Below are positions 7,100-11,782 of a stretch of DNA of 11,782 bases, in pieces (position 1 is the stretch's first letter; each line of letters starts with the position of its first letter). The position numbers and the translations under genes were made by a program. Below the pieces are notes generated by a model that was not told the origin of the DNA, did not search any database, and saw only the letters and a program-made list of their open reading frames with translations. The stretch covers positions 1-11,782 of the forward strand of contig JAFTNI010000069.1 of assembly GCA_017451975.1 (NCBI GenBank). Reading direction: 5' to 3'. Origin of the DNA: Clostridia bacterium (GTDB taxonomy: Bacteria; Bacillota; Clostridia; Oscillospirales; CAG-272).

Positions 7100-8944
7100 T
7101 TGAAAATACCCGAAAGTATACTTAAAAAAGTAGAAAAGCCAGGCCGCTATACGGGCGGCGAATGGGGCGAGGTTATCAAAAACCCCGAAAACGTTGATAT
7201 CCGCTTCGCTTTCTGCTTTCCCGATACGTATGAAATAGGCATGTCCAACCTCGGCATACGCATACTCTACAGCATACTCAACGACCGCGAGGATACGTGG
7301 TGCGAACGCGCCTACGCGCCGTGGGCAGATATGGAGGAGCAGATGCGCGCGCACGGCATACCCCTTTGCACGCTCGAAAGCGGCACGCCCCTTTCCGAAT
7401 GCGATTTCGTGGGCTTTTCGCTCCAATACGAGCTTTGCTATACTAATATGCTCAATATGATGAATCTTGCAGGAATTGAGCTTGAAAGCAAAAACAGAAA
7501 GAACGACGACCCCATTATAGTTTGCGGCGGCCCCTGCACCTATAACAGCGAGCCCGTGGCAGATTTCGTTGATATCTGCCTTATAGGCGAGGGCGAGGCA
7601 GAGCTCCCCGAGCTTATGGATATCTATAAAAAGCACAAGAAAATGGGCTTTGACCGCGCGGCATTCCTGCGCGAGGTTTCAAAGCAGGAAAGTATGTACG
7701 TACCCTCGCTCTACGACGTTGAATATAACGGCGACGGCACGATAAGAAGCTTCACGCCCAAATATGACGACGTACCCGCAAAGGTTCGCAAACGCATTGT
7801 GAAGGATATGGACACAGCCCCCTTCCCCAAAAACCTCGTTATGCCCTTTATTCAGACAGTTCAGGATAGAATAGTGCTCGAGGTTTACCGCGGCTGCATA
7901 CGCGGCTGCCGCTTCTGCCAGGCCGGTTTGGTATACCGCCCCGTACGTGAAAAAACGCCCGAGGTATTGAACGAGCAGGCAAAAATACTTGCCGACGCAA
8001 CGGGATATTCCGAAATAACCCTTTCTTCCCTTTCCATAAGCGACTATTCTTGCATAGAAAAGCTTACCGACGAGCTTCTGCCCTGGACAAACGAGCGCAA
8101 AATTTCGCTCCAGCTCCCCTCCCTGCGCGTAGACAGCTTTACAAAAGAGCTTATGGATAAAATTTCTACCATTCGCACGGGCGGCATCACATTTGCGCCC
8201 GAGGCGGGCACACAGCGCTTGCGCGACGTTATAAACAAAAACGTTGAAAAGGCAGACCTTCTGCGCGCTTGCCGCGTTGCCTTCGAGGGCGGCAAAACCC
8301 AGGTTAAGCTTTACTTCATGCAGGGCTTGCCCACGGAAACCGACGAGGACCTCGACGGTATAAACGAGCTTGCCCAGAGCGTTATAGACGAATTCTACGC
8401 AACACCGGGCAGAGCGAAAAAGAGCCCGCAGGTAACACTTTCCGCCGCTTGCTTTATACCCAAGCCCTTTACCCCCTTCCAATGGGAAAAGCAGTTCGAT
8501 ATGGAAGAGCTTCTGCGCAAGCAGAAATACCTAACAGGTAAAATAACGAACAGAAAAATACGCTATAACTACCACGATGCAAAGGTCAGCCGCATAGAAG
8601 CTATCTTTGCGCGCGGCGACAGAAAGCTTTCCGCCGCGCTTTTGGAGGCAGCCAAGCGCGGAATGCGCCTGGACGGCTGGGAAGAATTTTTCGATTACGA
8701 TAAGTGGATGGAGGTTTTCGAATATTGCGGCATAGACCCCGCATTCTACGCCAACCGTGAATTTGGCGAAGACGAAATTCTCCCTTGGGATAATATCGAC
8801 ATCGGCGTAACGAAGGAATTTCTCCTGCGCGAGCGCCACAAGGCTTACGGCGAAAAAACAACGCCCAACTGCCGCTTGCAGTGCAGCGGCTGCGGCGCAA
8901 ATAAACTCGGAGGTGAAAGAACGTGTTGCCCGAAAATGCAGTAA
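7100..8944 (+). CDS. B12-binding-domain radical SAM protein (TIGR03960 family)
   Basis: Cytoplasmic radical SAM enzyme of the TIGR03960 family, 614 residues, the usual size. The N-terminal part (about 35-190) is a cobalamin-binding-like domain with CFPDTYEIGMSNLG, VGFSLQYELCYTN and the glycine-rich IVCGGPCTYN and IGEGE segments. I do not see the classical DxHxxG histidine. The radical SAM core begins at YRGCIRGCRFC with C266-x3-C270-x2-C273 for the 4Fe-4S/SAM cluster, followed by family motifs such as FAPEAGTQRLRDVINK. The C-terminus has a second C591-x3-C595-x2-C598 set and a terminal CC pair (609-610). The substrate of the family is not one I can state with confidence. RNA or ribosome modification is suggested by its frequent proximity to ribosomal genes elsewhere. 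The start is TTG at 7100, nine bases after AAGGA (7086-7090). It overlaps its DUF2344 partner by 22 bases. Confidence 0.95.
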   Translation: MKIPESILKKVEKPGRYTGGEWGEVIKNPENVDIRFAFCFPDTYEIGMSNLGIRILYSILNDREDTWCERAYAPWADMEEQMRAHGIPLCTLESGTPLSECDFVGFSLQYELCYTNMLNMMNLAGIELESKNRKNDDPIIVCGGPCTYNSEPVADFVDICLIGEGEAELPELMDIYKKHKKMGFDRAAFLREVSKQESMYVPSLYDVEYNGDGTIRSFTPKYDDVPAKVRKRIVKDMDTAPFPKNLVMPFIQTVQDRIVLEVYRGCIRGCRFCQAGLVYRPVREKTPEVLNEQAKILADATGYSEITLSSLSISDYSCIEKLTDELLPWTNERKISLQLPSLRVDSFTKELMDKISTIRTGGITFAPEAGTQRLRDVINKNVEKADLLRACRVAFEGGKTQVKLYFMQGLPTETDEDLDGINELAQSVIDEFYATPGRAKKSPQVTLSAACFIPKPFTPFQWEKQFDMEELLRKQKYLTGKITNRKIRYNYHDAKVSRIEAIFARGDRKLSAALLEAAKRGMRLDGWEEFFDYDKWMEVFEYCGIDPAFYANREFGEDEILPWDNIDIGVTKEFLLRERHKAYGEKTTPNCRLQCSGCGANKLGGERTCCPKMQ

Positions 8945-9615
8945 ATATAAAAATAAGAATTAAATTTTCCAAAACAGGAAGCCTGAAGTTCATTTCCCAC
9001 CTCGACCTTCAGCGCACGATGCAATCTTCCTTCCTGCGCTCGAAGCTCCCCATCTATTATTCCGAGGGCTTTAACCCCCACCCGAAGGTTGTTTTCTCGC
9101 CCCCGCTTTCCGTAGGTGTTTCCAGCCTTACAGAGTTTGTAGACGTAAAAATGCTTGCAGACGTTGCGCCTGCAGAGATTATGGAAAAGCTCAACGCCTC
9201 CTTCCCCAAGGGGCTTTGCGCGCTCGAATGTTACACGCCCACGGCGAAATTCACCGATATAAAATGGGGGCTTTACGAGGTAAAATTTGAGCTTACGGGC
9301 GAAATTCCCGAGGATATCTGCCAAAAAGCGCAGGCGGCGCTTACCGCAGAGGAAATTATTATAGAAAAATTCACCAAAAAGGGCGAGCCCAAGCGCGTTA
9401 ACATTGCAGAGGGTATGCGCTTCGAAAGCGCGGCTCTCGAAGGCTCTGTGCTTACCGTTACTGCGAAGCTTTCGTGCGACGATGCAAGCTTCGTTAACCC
9501 GAAATACATAGGCGAAACTCTCACCTGTGCTATGCCCGAGGTATTCACGGGCGCAGAGGAGGAAACCTGCCGCATGGCAGTTTACCTTGCCGACGGCGAA
9601 ACGCTTTTCAAATAA
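8923..9615 (+). CDS. Radical SAM-associated DUF2344 protein (TIGR03936 family)
   Basis: A 230-residue partner of the preceding radical SAM protein. In many bacteria the two are adjacent or fused, which points to a shared reaction or complex. Family landmarks are KFISHLDLQR (22-31), SEGFNPHPK (47-55) and SPPLSVGVSS (59-68) followed by E71. There is no signal peptide, membrane segment or cysteine cluster, so it is a soluble cytoplasmic protein. The start is GTG at 8923, inside the 3' end of the upstream gene, with a strong GGAGGTGA (8909-8916) in front. The 22-bp overlap in another frame suggests translational coupling and a fixed ratio of the two proteins. Its molecular role is not established as far as I know. 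The family call itself is firm. Confidence 0.93.
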   Translation: MLPENAVNIKIRIKFSKTGSLKFISHLDLQRTMQSSFLRSKLPIYYSEGFNPHPKVVFSPPLSVGVSSLTEFVDVKMLADVAPAEIMEKLNASFPKGLCALECYTPTAKFTDIKWGLYEVKFELTGEIPEDICQKAQAALTAEEIIIEKFTKKGEPKRVNIAEGMRFESAALEGSVLTVTAKLSCDDASFVNPKYIGETLTCAMPEVFTGAEEETCRMAVYLADGETLFK

Positions 9616-9643
9616 GGAATTATTGCGGAAAGGCGGAACAATT

Positions 9644-9940
9644 ATGTCAGGATACACTAAAGACGAAAACCGGGATATGCTCTTTCAGGCGATACTCTCG
9701 CTTGAAACGCTGGAGGAATGCTCCGATTTCTTTGCCGACCTCTGCACGAAATCGGAGCTGCGCGAAATGGCGCGCCGTTTCGAAGCGGCGCGGCTTATCC
9801 GCGAGGGCGAAAAATACACCACTATTGTGGAAAAAACGGGGCTGAGCACGGCGACCATAAGCCGTGTGAACAGCTCGCTGCGCGACGGCGGCGGCGGTTA
9901 TGCCCGCGCGCTCGATGCACTGGAGGCGCAAGAAAAATGA
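9644..9940 (+). CDS. YerC/YecD-type TrpR-related DNA-binding protein
   Basis: A 98-residue protein of the TrpR-like YerC/YecD family (TIGR02531 type), the usual size. The first half is an all-helical dimerisation part (LETLEECSDFFADLCTKSEL). The Trp-repressor-like helix-turn-helix lies at about 57-80 (EKYTTIVEKTGLSTATISRV), and the tail is DGGGGYARALDAL. Family members are presumed transcription regulators; the ligand and target are not evident here. The start is ATG at 9644 with AAAGG (9629-9633) ten bases upstream. The open frame extends further upstream into the DUF2344 gene, but those residues do not belong to the family, so the short start is chosen. Its last codon overlaps the next gene as ATGA (9937-9940). 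Control of its own operon is possible, but no operator is evident beside it. Confidence 0.92.
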   Translation: MSGYTKDENRDMLFQAILSLETLEECSDFFADLCTKSELREMARRFEAARLIREGEKYTTIVEKTGLSTATISRVNSSLRDGGGGYARALDALEAQEK

Positions 9941-10686
9941 ACGAACAGTATACATCTCTTTCACTTTTCTACGATGCATTTATGCAAGACGTAGATTACG
10001 CAGCATGGTGCGATTTTTACGAGGAAGCCTTTAAAAGGTTTTCCACATCGAATGTGGAAAACCTCGTAGATATCGGCTGCGGCACGGGTAATATAACCCT
10101 GCCCATGGCTTTGCGCGGCTATAAAACCACGGGGCTTGACCTGAGCGAAGAAATGCTTGCGCTGGCAGAGCAGAAATCGCAGGAGGCGCGCGCAGGCATA
10201 CGCTTCCTCGGCGCAGATATGCGCTCCTTTTCGCTCGGCTTCCGCGCAGACGCGGCAATATGCTCCTTCGACTGCATAAATTACCTTTTAAAAACGGCAG
10301 ACGTGGAAGCGGCCTTTTGGCGCGCGCACGAAAACCTTGAAAAAGGCGGCATTTTCATTTTCGACGTAGCAACGCCGTATAAATACAAAAACGTGTTGGG
10401 CGGCAACGCTTTCGTTTTTGAAAACGACGACGTTTTTATGACGTGGGAAAACTATTGGAGCGAAAAAAGCGGTATTTGCAATTTCTACCTCACTTTCTTC
10501 GTGCGCGAGGGTGGGCTTTACCGCCGCGAGGAAGAAGAGCAACGCCAGCGCTCCTACTCGCTCAAAACAATAAAGAAGCTGCTTAAAAACACGGGCTTCA
10601 CCGTGCTTGGCGAATACGGCGATATAGATTTTTCGCCCGTAACGGAGGAAAGCGAACGCGCATTCTTCGTTTGCAGAGCAGAATAA
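9937..10686 (+). CDS. Class I SAM-dependent methyltransferase (YqeM-like)
   Basis: A 249-residue cytoplasmic methyltransferase with a Rossmann fold. Motif I is LVDIGCGTGN (43-52). The acidic residue at the end of strand 2 is D68 (GLDLSEEML), the adenine-binding region is GADMRSF with D94, and SFDCINYLL (110-118) is the motif IV position. The opening LFYDAFMQDVDYAAW resembles YqeM-type enzymes of Bacillota. The substrate is unknown. The start is ATG at 9937, overlapping the regulator's TGA stop as ATGA, with GGAGG (9922-9926) ten bases upstream, so translation should be coupled. An open frame reaches 219 bases further upstream, but that part reads the regulator gene out of frame and is not real. 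It is the last gene before the terminator. Confidence 0.92.
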   Translation: MNEQYTSLSLFYDAFMQDVDYAAWCDFYEEAFKRFSTSNVENLVDIGCGTGNITLPMALRGYKTTGLDLSEEMLALAEQKSQEARAGIRFLGADMRSFSLGFRADAAICSFDCINYLLKTADVEAAFWRAHENLEKGGIFIFDVATPYKYKNVLGGNAFVFENDDVFMTWENYWSEKSGICNFYLTFFVREGGLYRREEEEQRQRSYSLKTIKKLLKNTGFTVLGEYGDIDFSPVTEESERAFFVCRAE

Positions 10687-10714
10687 AGAACAAATAAATA
10701 TCCCCCCGTAAAGC

Positions 10715-10739
10715 GTGATGTTCTTAACGAAGAAATCAC
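10715..10739. other. Imperfect hairpin downstream of the methyltransferase
   Basis: GTGATgTTCTT (10715-10725) pairs with AAGAAATCAC (10730-10739): ten base pairs with one bulged G and an AACG loop. No T-run follows, so it is unlikely to terminate transcription by itself. It may protect the 3' end of the mRNA, or be a remnant of a repeat. It lies 28 bases after the methyltransferase stop. Confidence 0.45.
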
Positions 10740-10755
10740 ACTAACCGAGTAGGAC

Positions 10756-10800
10756 AAAGAAAAACCCATCGAGAGCGAAAGCAATCGATGGATTTTCTTT
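10756..10800. terminator. Bidirectional intrinsic terminator between convergent genes
   Basis: The left arm is 10756-10772 and the right arm 10785-10800. CCATCGA pairs with TCGATGG (7 bp), and outside it AAAGAAAA pairs with TTTTCTTT (8 bp) with a small mismatch between them. The loop holds GC-GAAA-GC, a mini-stem capped by a GNRA tetraloop. A-rich and T-rich flanks give a terminator in both directions, stopping the methyltransferase operon on the plus strand and the convergent gene on the minus strand. It overlaps the stop codon of the minus-strand gene (10799-10801). Confidence 0.85.
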
Positions 10801-11755
10801 ATTTAACGGATAAAATAATATTGCTCAATTGTTCGTGTGCAAAATCTCCAATTTCTTGAACTCTAATATTTTCACTCCGGTTGCTGATTTTTTCATAAAC
10901 CTTTTCGTATATTTTATTTTCTCTAACATCGCAAACGAATTTAGAAAACATGTCAGGTGTCACAGAATTCAAATCGAAAGCCTTATAGATTAAGTAACAG
11001 GTGTATGTTTTATCTTCAATAATTTTGCGCATTGTAGAGTCTGGAAAGTTTCCAATTAAGTGGCAAAAATTATGAAATGCAACATTATACCTTAAATACG
11101 GAATAACACGATATTTTGCACATAACATCATTATATGCAGTGCTTGTGCTATAGGAGAATAAACGGCAGAAAAGAATATCATTCCCGTAGATTTCCCGTT
11201 GAGATCTATGCTGTCACTTGAATCCTTAATATAATTATCAATTCTATCTGAAAGGGCTAAACTTCTGTCGTCATCTTTAAAAAACATCAAGCTTTTTTCA
11301 ATGCCTGGTTTCAAGGATTTTTTTAAGTCATCCATAGACTTGATGTTTGCAAAGTAGTCTTTTATAGACGCAAATTTTTCTTTGAATAAATTTAAGAAAA
11401 CGCCTTCTGCCCCCTTGGAAATAGTATCATCATCGTCATCATCAAGATAACGTATAGGCAGAATATAAATATAATCCGCACAATTTTCTAAAACTTTGAT
11501 ATTATCATCAATAGCATATAAAAGCTGTTGTTTTATAGTAATATTAAAGTTTTCGTCCGATACTTTTCCTATGATATTTCCATAAGTACATACATTATCA
11601 TCAACGATACAAATTCCATTACAAACAGCTAAAGGAAAGTGTTCGTTTTCATCATAATCTAAATATGTTGCACCTGTAAACAAAAAAGTATTATATGGCG
11701 TAAAATAATTTTCCATTGCAAACACAATAAATTTTTTCTTTTGTAGCCAAAACAT
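10799..11755 (-). CDS. Unrecognised AT-rich hypothetical protein, possibly 5'-truncated by the window edge
   Basis: I do not recognise this protein: 318 residues from the ATG at 11755. That start has GAGG (11761-11764) five bases upstream, but the same frame stays open for nine more codons to the right edge (WVSVIDEVN before M1), so the gene could be longer. Visible features are an early aromatic-rich segment (FTPYNTFLFTGATYLDYDENE, interrupted here only for description, about 18-38), a run of six Asp (105-110) and a Lys-rich, probably helical middle (about 124-165). A moderately hydrophobic stretch lies at about 190-214, and a Cys/His-containing region follows (C212, H228, C231, H232). There is no signal peptide or clear catalytic motif. 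Its base composition is far more AT-rich than the rest of the window, suggesting recent acquisition. It converges on the operon across a shared terminator. Confidence 0.7.
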   Translation of the reverse strand: MFWLQKKKFIVFAMENYFTPYNTFLFTGATYLDYDENEHFPLAVCNGICIVDDNVCTYGNIIGKVSDENFNITIKQQLLYAIDDNIKVLENCADYIYILPIRYLDDDDDDTISKGAEGVFLNLFKEKFASIKDYFANIKSMDDLKKSLKPGIEKSLMFFKDDDRSLALSDRIDNYIKDSSDSIDLNGKSTGMIFFSAVYSPIAQALHIMMLCAKYRVIPYLRYNVAFHNFCHLIGNFPDSTMRKIIEDKTYTCYLIYKAFDLNSVTPDMFSKFVCDVRENKIYEKVYEKISNRSENIRVQEIGDFAHEQLSNIILSVK

Positions 11756-11782
11756 ATTTACCTCATCAATAACAGATACCCA

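Noticed and set aside
7679..8482. Minus-strand open frame of 267 codons inside the radical SAM gene
   Set aside because: Shadow frame opposite conserved radical SAM motifs, with no independent support.
9718..9936. Upstream extension of the methyltransferase frame
   Set aside because: This part reads the TrpR-like gene in another frame as Arg/Cys-rich nonsense. The ATG at 9937 has its own GGAGG and matches the family's N-terminus.
10687..10755. Possible relic of a coding sequence ending before the terminator (frame reading VKRDVLNEEITLTE then stop)
   Set aside because: Only about 14 codons, with no start or ribosome binding site, and it overlaps the hairpin. It is too short to call a pseudogene.
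11426..11443. Trinucleotide repeat-like run of ATC/GTC
   Set aside because: It is explained by six consecutive Asp codons in the minus-strand gene, with mixed GAT/GAC. It is not a long enough tract to call a microsatellite.
1..11782. CRISPR array, tRNA, rRNA, insertion sequence or phage integration site
   Set aside because: I saw no spaced direct repeats, no cloverleaf-like sequence, no transposase or integrase motifs and no flanking duplications.

Overview
The window looks like chromosomal DNA of a Bacillota bacterium of the class Clostridia, probably an uncultured gut-type lineage. The basis is the gene content: a second-type GyrB/ParE paralogue with the Clostridia-style motif variants, AddB rather than RecBCD, the paired radical SAM/B12 and DUF2344 proteins, and a YerC-type TrpR-like repressor. 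Other pointers are strong AGGAGG-like ribosome binding sites, frequent TTG and GTG starts, and heavy use of the Ile codon ATA in otherwise fairly GC-rich genes. I cannot name a genus from sequence alone.

Layout. Positions 1-1916 (minus strand) hold almost all of a type IIA topoisomerase B subunit, cut at its C-terminus by the left edge. Positions 1917-2152 are a divergent intergenic region with a good sigma-A-type promoter for the topoisomerase gene and a 7-bp inverted repeat overlapping its -10 element. Positions 2153-10686 carry seven plus-strand genes that read like one transcription unit: a short QueG-like iron-sulfur protein, an unrecognised coiled-coil membrane protein, AddB, a TIGR03960-type B12-binding radical SAM protein, its DUF2344 partner (22-bp overlap), a YerC-like TrpR-family regulator, and a class I SAM-dependent methyltransferase (coupled by an ATGA overlap). 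The unit ends at 10715-10800 with one hairpin and then a strong bidirectional terminator. Positions 10799-11782 hold a convergent, very AT-rich minus-strand ORF that I do not recognise and that stays open to the right edge.

How the genes fit together. The plus-strand block mixes recombinational DNA repair (AddB), Fe-S/B12/radical chemistry linked to RNA modification (QueG-like, TIGR03960 plus DUF2344) and small regulatory or methylation functions. It is a housekeeping cluster rather than a defence or mobile island. Two expected partners are missing next to their usual mates: addA does not follow addB, and rng/rplU/rpmA do not follow the TIGR03960-DUF2344 pair. The best candidate for accessory DNA is the AT-rich right end. 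I found no CRISPR array, tRNA, rRNA, insertion sequence or obvious phage gene. The points most worth a second look are the unknown right-end protein and its composition break, the structured leader before the radical SAM gene, the unknown membrane protein beside addB, and the orphan addB.
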